From NCBI RefSeq assembly GCF_050313795.1, contig NZ_JBNPMC010000027.1:1-52305 (forward strand): 52,305 bases of DNA, written 5' to 3'. The notes beneath the pieces are model-generated. The model did no database searches, was not told where the DNA came from, and saw only the letters and a program-made list of their open reading frames with translations. The position numbers and the translations under genes are program-made. This document shows, one piece after another, positions 41,097-50,000 of the stretch (within the stretch, counting starts at the first letter, position 1; every line of letters begins with the position of its first letter). The stretch comes from CAMBRQ01 sp945870325 (GTDB lineage Bacteria > Bacillota > Clostridia > Lachnospirales > Lachnospiraceae).

Positions 41097-41997
41097 CTAA
41101 CTTAGACGCCCCATTCTTCTCTTCCAATGCCTTCAACTGTGCCATCTCTTCTTTGGACAACTTCATATCCTTCTTCTTACGTCTTGGCTTAAACTTAAGT
41201 TCACCAGCTTTATATTCCCGGATCTCCTTCTCATCGTTATCCAGAGTCACAATTACTTTCACAAGCTGACGCAACACATTCACAGACTGCACATCACCTT
41301 TCAGTCCTTCCGGTGTTGTTACATGATCCCCATTAGATGGCAGGTGACTGTTAAGTTCCTCGTAAGTCTCTTCTTCATTCGTCAGGCAGCACATCAGTCT
41401 TCCACACACACCCGATATCTTAGACGGATTCAAGGACAGATTCTGTTCTTTCGCCATCTTAATGGATACCGGCGCGAATTCCGTCAGGTACGTATGACAG
41501 CACAGCGGACGCCCGCAGATGCCGATTCCTCCCCGGATCTTCGTCTCGTCTCTTACACCAATCTGACGAAGTTCAATCCTGGTACGGAACACGCTTGCCA
41601 GATCTTTTACCAACTCACGGAAATCAATTCTTCCATCCGCAGTAAAGTAAAAGAGCACCTTATTATTGTCAAATGTATACTCTGCATCGATCAGTTTCAT
41701 CTCAAGCCCATGCTTGCGAATCTTCTCAAGACAGATTCCAAACGCTTCTTTCTCTTTCTCCCGGTTCTTCTCCTCTTTACGGATATCATCCTGAGTCGCG
41801 ATCCGGATGACCGGTTTCAAAGGCTGGGTAATCTTATCATCTTCGACTTCTCTCTGACCCGTAACGACCGAACCGAATTCAACGCCCCGAGCCGTCTCGA
41901 CGATTACTTTGTCCCCCGCCTTAATATTGTATTTCCCCGGCGCGAAGAAATAGATCTTGCCCGCCGGACGGAATCTTACTCCAATAACTTTTGTCAT
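41086..41997 (-). CDS. ricT: PSP1-domain protein RicT (YaaT)
   Basis: 303 residues. The PSP1 region is marked by G-V-R-F-R-P-A-G-K-I-Y, V-I-V-E-T-A-R-G-V-E-F-G, F-Y-F-T-A-D-G-R-I-D-F-R-E-L-V-K-D-L and the cysteine clusters C-G-R-P-L-C-C and C-G-R-L-M-C-C. In B. subtilis RicT joins RicA and RicF, carries Fe-S clusters, and supports RNase Y-dependent mRNA processing and development. Partners RicA/RicF are not in the window. AAAGGAG precedes the ATG. The 3' end overlaps trmN6. Confidence 0.95.
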   Translation of the reverse strand: MTKVIGVRFRPAGKIYFFAPGKYNIKAGDKVIVETARGVEFGSVVTGQREVEDDKITQPLKPVIRIATQDDIRKEEKNREKEKEAFGICLEKIRKHGLEMKLIDAEYTFDNNKVLFYFTADGRIDFRELVKDLASVFRTRIELRQIGVRDETKIRGGIGICGRPLCCHTYLTEFAPVSIKMAKEQNLSLNPSKISGVCGRLMCCLTNEEETYEELNSHLPSNGDHVTTPEGLKGDVQSVNVLRQLVKVIVTLDNDEKEIREYKAGELKFKPRRKKKDMKLSKEEMAQLKALEEKNGASKLDDE

Positions 41998-42001
41998 ACT
42001 G

Positions 42002-42991
42002 TTAATTCTCCTTTATCGTCAGGAACAAAAGTTCCATTACCAGATCGAAGTTAACATTCGCCTTCAGTCTTGCTTTCGCTGTCTCAAGGCTCTTTAAGAT
42101 CTGCTCAACTCCTTCATAAGAACTCTTCTTTGCCTGTTCCTTAATATAACTAATCTGGTCTTTGAATACGACCTTATCAATATCTTTTGTTGCTTTATAT
42201 AACAAGACATCCCGATACCATATCATAATAATATCCAGATAATCTGTGATTTCTAATTTATAGACTGTAATCTTATTCACAGCCTGCACAATCTCGCTTA
42301 ATTCCATCTCATGGATGTATTTTAACAACTGAACCGCCTCTTCGCGGATCTCGTTAAAATGCTCGGAATTCGCCAGCATGATCGCGCGCCCCATATTGCC
42401 CTGGGCAAATGCAGTACACACATCTGCTTTATAATCCGGGATTTCCATCGTCTCCATCAGATATTTCTTGATCAAAGTATCCTTGATGTAACGCAGTTTC
42501 AGCATAACACACCTGGAATTAATCGTTGGAAGCAGCACCTGTGCATTCTCGGTAAGCAGCATGATCACTGCATATGCCGGCGGCTCCTCAATCGTCTTCA
42601 GAAGCGCATTCTGCGCCTGCGGCGTCATCAGGTCTGCATGATCAATAATATAGATCTTATATGGTCCCTGGTAAGGCTTTATCATAATCGTGTTATTCAC
42701 TTGTTCACGAATATCATCTACACCGATAGAATTCGGCTTCTCATGTGTCACTCTAATGATATCCGGATGATTGCCGCTCTCTGCCTGCTTGCAGGAATGA
42801 CATTCATTACAAGGATTCGGTCCGCCCTTCTCACACAGCAGTGTCGTTGCAAAAAGATTCGCCAGCAGTTTCTTCCCTGCTCCCCGGTCTCCATTCAGTA
42901 TATAAGCGTGAGATACCTGATCTTCCCTTACTGCATTTCTGATATAATTAATAATGTCTTTGTGGCCTACCACATCTTTAAAGCTTCCCAT
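42002..42991 (-). CDS. holB: DNA polymerase III delta' subunit
   Basis: 329 residues, clamp-loader fold. V-G-H-K-D-I at the start, a P-loop-like G-D-R-G-A-G-K-K (34-41) in which the usual Ser/Thr is Lys, zinc-binding cysteines C53, C61, C64 and C67, then I-I-D-H-A-D-L-M-T-P-Q-A-Q-N-A-L-L-K-T-I-E-E-P-P and N-S-R-C. The altered P-loop agrees with delta' being a non-ATPase subunit in many bacteria. It overlaps the kinase gene by 14 bp and precedes ricT, the same order as in B. subtilis. Confidence 0.95.
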   Translation of the reverse strand: MGSFKDVVGHKDIINYIRNAVREDQVSHAYILNGDRGAGKKLLANLFATTLLCEKGGPNPCNECHSCKQAESGNHPDIIRVTHEKPNSIGVDDIREQVNNTIMIKPYQGPYKIYIIDHADLMTPQAQNALLKTIEEPPAYAVIMLLTENAQVLLPTINSRCVMLKLRYIKDTLIKKYLMETMEIPDYKADVCTAFAQGNMGRAIMLANSEHFNEIREEAVQLLKYIHEMELSEIVQAVNKITVYKLEITDYLDIIMIWYRDVLLYKATKDIDKVVFKDQISYIKEQAKKSSYEGVEQILKSLETAKARLKANVNFDLVMELLFLTIKEN

Positions 42992-43565
42992 GTCGTATTT
43001 CCCCTATAATCTCTTCTAAGCATCGTGTTCTGTCATCATTCTTGAACCTCTTCTGAATTCCGAAGTTCTTAAGATTCTCTTCTGAAAAATCTTTCGTATC
43101 TGCAAGGAATCTCCTGCAGAGTTCTGCGTACTTCGGAGCCTCCTGCTCCTGTTCACGCTTTAGCGCGCGCATCAGCCGTTCTCCATCCTCTACTTCAATA
43201 TAGATCGGCACCAGCCTGTCCGCGCCATAATATCTCCTTATCTTATCATAGGACTCCAATGTTCCTATCACAAGGTAATCTGCATTCTCAAGATCCACCT
43301 GTCCATCATCAATAGTAGCATACTTCCACACTCCATGTACAGTGTCATATGCCCGAAATTCGATAATCTTACCCTGCTTCTCGTATGTATTTAATGTGTC
43401 CTCTGATACGAAAAAGTATTCCACACCCTCCTGTTCTCCTTCCCGGATCGGTCGGGTTGTATAGAGTGTGATCGTCTTAAGTTCCGGCAGCGCTTCTTTT
43501 ACTTCTTTAAAAAGCGTATCCTTCCCCGACGAACTTTTTCCCATCATATAGTAGATCTTACCCAT
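42978..43565 (-). CDS. Guanylate kinase-like nucleoside monophosphate kinase
   Basis: 195 residues from ATG 43565, preceded by GAGGT. P-loop G-K-S-S-S-G-K-D-T (residues 9-17), then L-Y-T-T-R-P-I-R-E-G-E-Q-E-G-V-E-Y-F-F-V, which matches the GMP-binding T-T-R-P-x-R-x-G-E-x-x-G-x-x-Y-x-F of guanylate kinases. The second half diverges from housekeeping Gmk and ends with a basic region. B. subtilis has thymidylate kinase (tmk) at this place. Whether this protein phosphorylates GMP is not certain. It overlaps the decarboxylase stop by 8 bp. Confidence 0.82.
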   Translation of the reverse strand: MGKIYYMMGKSSSGKDTLFKEVKEALPELKTITLYTTRPIREGEQEGVEYFFVSEDTLNTYEKQGKIIEFRAYDTVHGVWKYATIDDGQVDLENADYLVIGTLESYDKIRRYYGADRLVPIYIEVEDGERLMRALKREQEQEAPKYAELCRRFLADTKDFSEENLKNFGIQKRFKNDDRTRCLEEIIGEIRHGKL

Positions 43566-45072
43566 GTATCCATACCTCAATATAGCCTTCTTTTCTCAAG
43601 CCTTCAATGGCAAATCGCTGATCATAATACCATTGTAACATATCTGCCGTCTCTTGTGACACTCTTTCTCCCGGCACGATCAGCGGACACCCCGGTGGAT
43701 ATAGGTAGGCATATTCTGCTGCCACATATCCTACACTGTCTTTCCACGGAAGATTCCTGATCTCTCCCACTGGCAAATGATCTTCCGGCTTTTCTGCCAC
43801 ATCATCCGGCAAGTTTTCCATATCCGCTATACTATATACAACTTCCGGCATTGGCATTCGCATATCGAGAGGCATTCCGGATTGCATTGTCTGCTCACCG
43901 ATTGCCCGACTGGCACTCTCCCGAGCCGCCTTACCTCCCAGTTTTCTCTCTTCCGGCATCTGCTTCCCAATCCGCAGATCAATCTCTTCCAGTGCATCCG
44001 CCAGCCGCTCCATGCCTTTTTCCGTATCTCCCACCGATGTCATTGCCAGGACATATGTCCCTGCCACCATCTCCATCTGCAGATGATACACCTCAAGCAG
44101 CAATCGATACAACTGCCCGCTCTCCATATCTGTATCCTTCACAGATATCACGATCTTCGACCTGTCAAAATGCTCTGTCTGAATCACTCTGAGATACTGA
44201 AGCCTCGTCAGCCGATCCCTCGTTCTCTTAAGCATCTCCACATATGGATCGAACAACTCTTCTCCCTGGTTCTCAAGCATATCCACACAAGCATCAATGC
44301 TTGCCATCAACACATAAGACGGACTGCTGCTTTGAAGCATATGCAAGTATCTTCTGACCTTCTCCCGCCGAACAATCTCTCCATTCATATGAAGAAGTGC
44401 CGTCTGTGTCAATGATGGCAGCGTCTTGTGAAGACTATGGATTACAATATCCGCGCCCCGCACATTCGCATTCTCCGGGAAATACGGATGAAAGCCAAAA
44501 TGCGCTCCATGGGCTTCATCAACAATGATGGGAATGCCTTTCTCATGGACCGCTTCTGCTATGGCTTCTACATCTGACACGACTCCGTCGTAGGTAGGCG
44601 ACACAATCACCACCGCCCGGATCTTCGGATTCTTCTCCAAAGCCTCCCTAACATCATCCGCAGAAACCTCTGTATTCAGCTGAGCATCTGAATCGAATGC
44701 CGGCATCAGATACACCGGCTTCAATTCATTCATATATATGGCATGATACACAGACTTGTGGCAATTTCTTGCCACAAGTATGGTATCTCCTTTGTTTGTT
44801 ACACCTGCAATAGCACTTAGGATTCCTACGGTACTTCCATTTACGAGAAAATGCGTCTCATCCGCATGATACACCTTCGCCGCACGCCTCTGGGCATCTT
44901 CAAGAATTCCATCTGCATGATGGAGGTCATCGAATCCTTCGATCTCCGTGATGTCAATCTCATAGGGCTTCGACCCTCCCAGCATGTTAAGATTCCTCTT
45001 ATGCCCCGGCATGTGGAACCCATAATAATCCGAATTGCTATACTCTGTTAGTCTGTCGTATATTGTACGCAT
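43558..45072 (-). CDS. PLP-dependent Orn/Lys/Arg decarboxylase family protein (YaaO/SpeA type)
   Basis: 504 residues from ATG 45072; an in-frame ATG at 45108 lies only ~15 bases after the predicted transcription start and has no ribosome binding site. F-H-M-P-G-H-K-R near the start, H-F-L-V-N-G-S-T, P-T-Y-D-G-V, I-V-D-E-A-H-G-A-H-F-G-F-H and the PLP lysine in H-S-L-H-K-T-L-P-S-L-T-Q define the short fold-I decarboxylases. The C-terminal domain has Y-L-Y-P-P-G-C-P-L-I-V-P-G-E. Arginine, lysine or ornithine cannot be chosen from the sequence. It leads the holB operon, as yaaO does in B. subtilis. Confidence 0.92.
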   Translation of the reverse strand: MRTIYDRLTEYSNSDYYGFHMPGHKRNLNMLGGSKPYEIDITEIEGFDDLHHADGILEDAQRRAAKVYHADETHFLVNGSTVGILSAIAGVTNKGDTILVARNCHKSVYHAIYMNELKPVYLMPAFDSDAQLNTEVSADDVREALEKNPKIRAVVIVSPTYDGVVSDVEAIAEAVHEKGIPIIVDEAHGAHFGFHPYFPENANVRGADIVIHSLHKTLPSLTQTALLHMNGEIVRREKVRRYLHMLQSSSPSYVLMASIDACVDMLENQGEELFDPYVEMLKRTRDRLTRLQYLRVIQTEHFDRSKIVISVKDTDMESGQLYRLLLEVYHLQMEMVAGTYVLAMTSVGDTEKGMERLADALEEIDLRIGKQMPEERKLGGKAARESASRAIGEQTMQSGMPLDMRMPMPEVVYSIADMENLPDDVAEKPEDHLPVGEIRNLPWKDSVGYVAAEYAYLYPPGCPLIVPGERVSQETADMLQWYYDQRFAIEGLRKEGYIEVWIHG

Positions 45073-45129
45073 TATAATCTTTTTAATAACTCTTCTATTT
45101 CCTTCCATCGTAAAAATCTATACATTGTT

Positions 45130-45158
45130 ATTTTATCAAATCAGGAAGGTTTAATCAA
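45130..45158 (-). promoter_or_regulatory. Promoter of the decarboxylase-holB operon
   Basis: On the minus strand TTGATT (45158-45153), 17-bp spacer, TAAAAT (45135-45130). It overlaps the stop codon of the preceding membrane-protein gene and sets a start point near 45122. Confidence 0.65.
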
Positions 45159-46183
45159 GCCATAAACTCCTCTAGTATCCGTCGGATGACCACATCTTTG
45201 TCAATCTCTTCTTCCACCCTCTCTCTTCTGGACTTCTTATCCTTGGCTTTCGCCAGAACCTGCGGCGACTGCTGTGGGATTGGTCTTGGCACTTCCGGTT
45301 CTGGTATCTGACCCGGAATCTCCGTCGCGTCTGACGGCTTCGGCTCCTTATCACCCTTTGCCGTCTCCATTGCATACAATCTTCCGGCCGCACTCAGTTC
45401 GTCCACCGCGCCGCGGTCTTTTTCCTGACCATAGTCTCTTGCAGATTCATAGGATTTCGTCATCTCCGATCTGCCTTGTGCATAATTCTCTCCCGCTATC
45501 TTCTGCTCCGATCTGCCTTGTGCATAACTCTCTCCCGCTATCTTCTGCACTCTCTCTGCCCGAAGTTCTCCTTCTGCCCCAGACTGCTCGTCCGGCATCG
45601 CTCCGAATTCCGCCGCTCCCATCTGATTATTATCCTGTGCCAGAACCTTGAGTTCCCTCTGGTAGGTCTTCTCATATCTGTGACGGCAGACATTCTCCAG
45701 GTAATCTACCATATAATTCTGTACTGCATCCATCCGGTAGTTCTCATCTGTAGTCAGATGTACCAGATAAACCAGTATGGCAAGCCCTGCCCCCGTAGCC
45801 CCAGTCTCCAGCACCATGTCACTCATGCCATTCACACTGTATTCCAGCAATGCTCCCGCTGCTCCGACCAGCAGACATAAGCCAGCCGCCACCTTCTCTA
45901 ATCTTCTCCAACCGTGAAGTTTCATCCCCAGTACCTTGTACTCATATAAGTACTTGTCCACAAATACCCTGACATTCTCCACCTTGTCACTCACCATGCT
46001 GGCATGTTCGAATTTGGCACGAACCAGACGCATCAGCGGATGGTTGCTCTTACTCATATTTCCCGCTGCACGCACCAGTTTCTTCAAGGTGACATTGACA
46101 ATACATTTACTCACAATCCCTATGGCTGTCAGGATTCCCATTAGTACGAATAATACGTACTTTTCCAATATGATTTCTAACAT
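45155..46183 (-). CDS. Uncharacterised membrane protein with Pro/Lys-rich cytosolic tail
   Basis: 342 residues, not recognised. One N-terminal helix (~8-30), a basic amphipathic segment with S-N-H-P-L-M-R-L-V-R-A-K-F, two further helices (~97-150), then ~190 hydrophilic residues. The tail contains a 14-residue tandem duplication (Q-K-I-A-G-E-[S/N]-Y-A-Q-G-R-S-E) encoded by a 42-bp direct repeat, a proline-rich stretch and a charged helix (R-R-E-R-V-E-E-E-I-D-K-D). GGAGG lies just upstream. It lies between mtnN and the decarboxylase operon; no function is suggested. Confidence 0.8.
   Translation of the reverse strand: MLEIILEKYVLFVLMGILTAIGIVSKCIVNVTLKKLVRAAGNMSKSNHPLMRLVRAKFEHASMVSDKVENVRVFVDKYLYEYKVLGMKLHGWRRLEKVAAGLCLLVGAAGALLEYSVNGMSDMVLETGATGAGLAILVYLVHLTTDENYRMDAVQNYMVDYLENVCRHRYEKTYQRELKVLAQDNNQMGAAEFGAMPDEQSGAEGELRAERVQKIAGESYAQGRSEQKIAGENYAQGRSEMTKSYESARDYGQEKDRGAVDELSAAGRLYAMETAKGDKEPKPSDATEIPGQIPEPEVPRPIPQQSPQVLAKAKDKKSRRERVEEEIDKDVVIRRILEEFMA
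45464..45547. repeat. 42-bp in-frame tandem duplication (two copies)
   Basis: Units 45464-45505 and 45506-45547 differ at one base seen by eye (AATTCT versus AACTCT), giving Asn/Ser in the protein. Near identity points to a recent duplication and likely strain-to-strain copy variation. Confidence 0.85.
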
Positions 46184-46313
46184 AAAAAAGCCCTCCTTCT
46201 GATTAGAATTATAACTGAAATTCCAAAGGAGAGCTCAAAAACCGTTCTACAGATTCCGCATCCACAGATGGGGTAAACTGTCAGATTCGAAAGAATTTTC
46301 TTCTGCGATCCCT

Positions 46314-47006
46314 CTAGATCATTGCCAGCAATTCTTTCATAAGCCTTACGCTGTGGGCGATTGCCTTGCGTTCGAAGGTCGGGTAATCCATGGTGGCGCT
46401 GTTGTCAGCTTTGTCCGAAATGGCACGGATTATGACGTACGAAACTTTATTCAGGTAGGCTGCGTGGGCAATTCCTGCCCCTTCCATTTCGACACATAAT
46501 GGGTGGAAATTCTTCACAATCCTTTCTTTCACTTCTTTTGATGCAATAAACTGGTCGCCGCTTGCAATTCTTCCGGTGAATGTATGAATATCCGGATTCG
46601 CCTTCTCATTCGCCTGTACTGCCTTCTGAACCAAGGCTTCATCTGCCGGGAATGACAGCGTATCCATTCTCGGCACCTGTCCCAGCGCATCACCAAATAG
46701 CGTAGCATCCATGTCATGATGCAGCGCATCTGTGGAGATTACCATATCCCCGATATCAATTCTTGCATCAAGAGAACCTGCAATTCCAGTATTGATCAGA
46801 GTATCTACCTGGAACTTGTCCACCAGAATCTGTGCACAGATTCCCGCATTTACTTTGCCAATTCCGCTTCTTACTACTACTACGTCCTTGCCGCACAGAG
46901 TTCCTTTGCAGAACACCATGGATGCCTGCTCTACCGTCTCCTGGATGTCCATGTCTTCCTTCAGTGCTGCAACCTCTTCTTCCATTGCTCCGATAATTCC
47001 TATCAT
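46314..47006 (-). CDS. mtnN: 5'-methylthioadenosine/S-adenosylhomocysteine nucleosidase
   Basis: 230 residues from ATG 47006, with AAGGAGGAG ~9 bases upstream; a longer frame begins at 47033 without one. M-I-G-I-I-G-A-M-E-E-E-V start, S-G-I-G-K-V-N-A-G, N-T-G-I-A-G-S-L-D, C-V-E-M-E-G-A-G-I-A-H-A and R-A-I-S-D-K-A-D are diagnostic of MTAN; the last contains the catalytic Asp. It cleaves MTA and SAH to adenine in methyl recycling and AI-2 precursor formation. It lies 84 bp after the STAND gene on the same strand with no clear terminator between. Confidence 0.97.
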   Translation of the reverse strand: MIGIIGAMEEEVAALKEDMDIQETVEQASMVFCKGTLCGKDVVVVRSGIGKVNAGICAQILVDKFQVDTLINTGIAGSLDARIDIGDMVISTDALHHDMDATLFGDALGQVPRMDTLSFPADEALVQKAVQANEKANPDIHTFTGRIASGDQFIASKEVKERIVKNFHPLCVEMEGAGIAHAAYLNKVSYVIIRAISDKADNSATMDYPTFERKAIAHSVRLMKELLAMI

Positions 47007-47090
47007 ATATCTTGTCTCCTCCTTATGATTCACATTTTCCCATATATTACTACAAACAAATTACTATACTCCGTGAACAACCTAATTATA

Positions 47091-50000
47091 TCAAATATTT
47101 TCAAGTTTCATTACCACCGGTACTAAAGAATTCTGAAGTAAAACATGAATTTCATCATTTACTATATCCACCGCCCATATCGGTCGTTCAAACTGCTCAT
47201 GGCAAATCCAGTTTCCGGCAGAATCACATACGTGCAGCAGCCCTCTGGATGTATTCGGCATGACATAGAACCCACCCAATCCATAAACCGGCAAATTCTC
47301 CAACTGCCGAAACTGCCACACCAGGGAATTCTTTCTCATCTTAATCATTTTTCGGAATGGACGCAAAGAAACAATTGATAATATAGATACAACTATCTCC
47401 ATGCATATTTCCAAGCATTTTTCCATAATTTTAGTACGCCACGGCAATCCAACGGAAAGCGTATCTTCTCCCCTCTCCGGAGGATAGCAATTTCTTATCT
47501 CTTCCGGATACTGATGCCTAAGTAATTCTTCTGCAGCCTTGGGAAGCGCAGGATACAATTCCCCCGCCATCGCTTCCCCGTTCTCTTCTTTCCACTTCAT
47601 CTTACCTATATCAAGGACATGTGCCCGCCCCTTCGATATAAGAACCAGTTTCTTTCCACTACATGCCGGGTAAAATGCCGTTCTTACGGCATCTGCCTGG
47701 AACACCATATCTACCTGGCTTTCTCCAAGAATTTCTCCGTCAGACAATCGATGCAGTCGCACAATTCCTTGATTGTAATAATTATAATAATATGCCACCC
47801 AATCTTTCTCCACAGAAAATGCAGCCAATATCGGAATGCAATTATCCACTTCCTGTTTTACCGGCAACGATTCGTTCCATATCTGCTCAGAAAAAGCAGA
47901 CACAATCTGCTGTGCTTCCTTTTGATAAAATGAATATTTATAACGACGCTGATATGCCGCATAACCTTCATCAGGACCGGTTAACTCAGTTCCTTCTGCA
48001 GATAGTTCTACCGAAAGCACCAGAATCCTATCATCTTCGAGACTTACCAGAATCTGTTCCCCCGATTGGCACCACGCAATATTCGAGACACATCCGAGAT
48101 CAAAACTCTGAAGAACTCTCCGCCTGTCCAAATCAACAATCTCAATCCGCCTAAGATCAATCAACACAGCAGCCAACGAACCATTCAGATAGATTCGCAG
48201 AGTTATATCATTCGGATAAAACAACTCCGTTTTTTTCAACTTTTTCCCCGTGTAATAAAAAAATACCGGTCTCCCCTGCCACAAAACAATATCCGATTCC
48301 CACATTCCGCCGGCATGTTTTACAACCTCTTCTTGTCCGCCTTCTTTTCGAAGATTATACACAGACTCACACGTCATCTGTTCCGTTACATACAATTCCT
48401 CTCCGCCAAAACACAGAATCTTACGACAATATTCACCGCGCACAACCAGTTTATCGTCCTCCCAATATATATCACTGTATTCTGCTCCAACCTCACAAGT
48501 GACAGGTAACATTACACCCTTATTCCAGTCAAACATCTGAATCATTCCATCTGACAAAATCGCTATTATCCCATCACCTCTTAATGCCTTTTTCCGAGAC
48601 GAACTATCCGGTATGAACACTGCCTGGTCGTACAACTGACTCTCTTCTGCTCTAGAAACACGTTCTCTTTTAAGAAAATACTTCTGACCAACCTCCTCCA
48701 ATATAGAAGGCTCGGCTAAACCTTCTCCACACATGAGTTGTCTAAAGCAATCATTCCAGGTCTGCAAGAGAATGTAATTCTTCTTTAGAATCTTCAATAT
48801 CCGATTGTGTGCCGTTGTAAACTGGGATGTACTTTTCAGCCTTGTAAGTTGTGCAAGAATCTCTTGATACATGCCGCACCGGATATAGCAATCGATATAT
48901 ATAGGATTCTTCAGAAGTTCTCCGATCTCCTCCCAATCCTGCAGATAAGAAAGAATCGGATATAATTCATTTATTTTTCGTGTATTTACCAGCAGACTGC
49001 CATCTTGCTCCCGGTAGGTCAGTGGCTGCTCTGTAAAAAATTGCTTTATATTTCCCGCTAACTGAGCAAGCGTTTCCTCTCCGATAAATTCTCTTAGCAC
49101 ATCGTTAAGCAGTACATGACTAAATCGAAACAGCCTGATTCCTCCACTATCCACTTCCATCAGAAAATCATCAATCTCACAATAGAGGCGTGCCCACAGA
49201 ACAGACGGTACTTTCCCTTTAAAATCCCACTCAGTCTGACTTCTAATCTCATCGCATACCTGTCTGTCAAGAGACAATATCTCAAGAATCTCCTGTTCGC
49301 TAAATCCATCTTTTGCAAGCAAAAAATATCCTAGTGTATGTTGATAAAGCACCGGGTAATTATCTACACTCTGCCGCTCTATCACATATCGGATAAGTTC
49401 TTTTATTGTTGCAAATTTCGGAAAATCCGGTCTGTCATAACTGTGAAGTTTATAGCAGAGGCTTCCGAGAAATTGAATATAAAGAGGTGATACCTCCTCT
49501 GGCAGCATTTTTTCAATGATACTTTTCTGTGCATTTTCCGATGTATTCGACAGACGCCTGTGCATCATCGCAAGTTTTGCCTCAAGCATCTGTACTGCAG
49601 ACATCTTACCGAGAAGATGCATCTCAAAGGTTGGCACGCTTAATCGTTTATCATACTCTGTAAGTGAATCTTCTGAAATACAGCTGATCACAAGCGTGAT
49701 ATTCTCCGGAAGTTTCATTTGGAATATACTTCTTCGAAGTTGCTTCCAATCACTCATCTGGTCCACAGAATCAAGAATAACCGTCAGCGGCATCTTCCCT
49801 CGTCCTTGACTCAACTGCTTTTCGAACCACTCCAGACAATTATCATAGTCAAGCACTTCCTCTACCGAGGCGATATATCCCATCTCTGTCAACCGCCTGA
49901 TACAGAATCGAAGCGCGTGTAGAATACTTCTGCACTGTGGCTGCACATCTGCAAACACCGCCACTGAATTCTCCCGGTGATTCCCATGCCAGTACTTTAG

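Noticed and set aside
42978..43565. Thymidylate kinase by synteny with B. subtilis
   Set aside because: The T-T-R-P-x-R-x-G-E-x-x-G motif is that of guanylate kinases, not Tmk.
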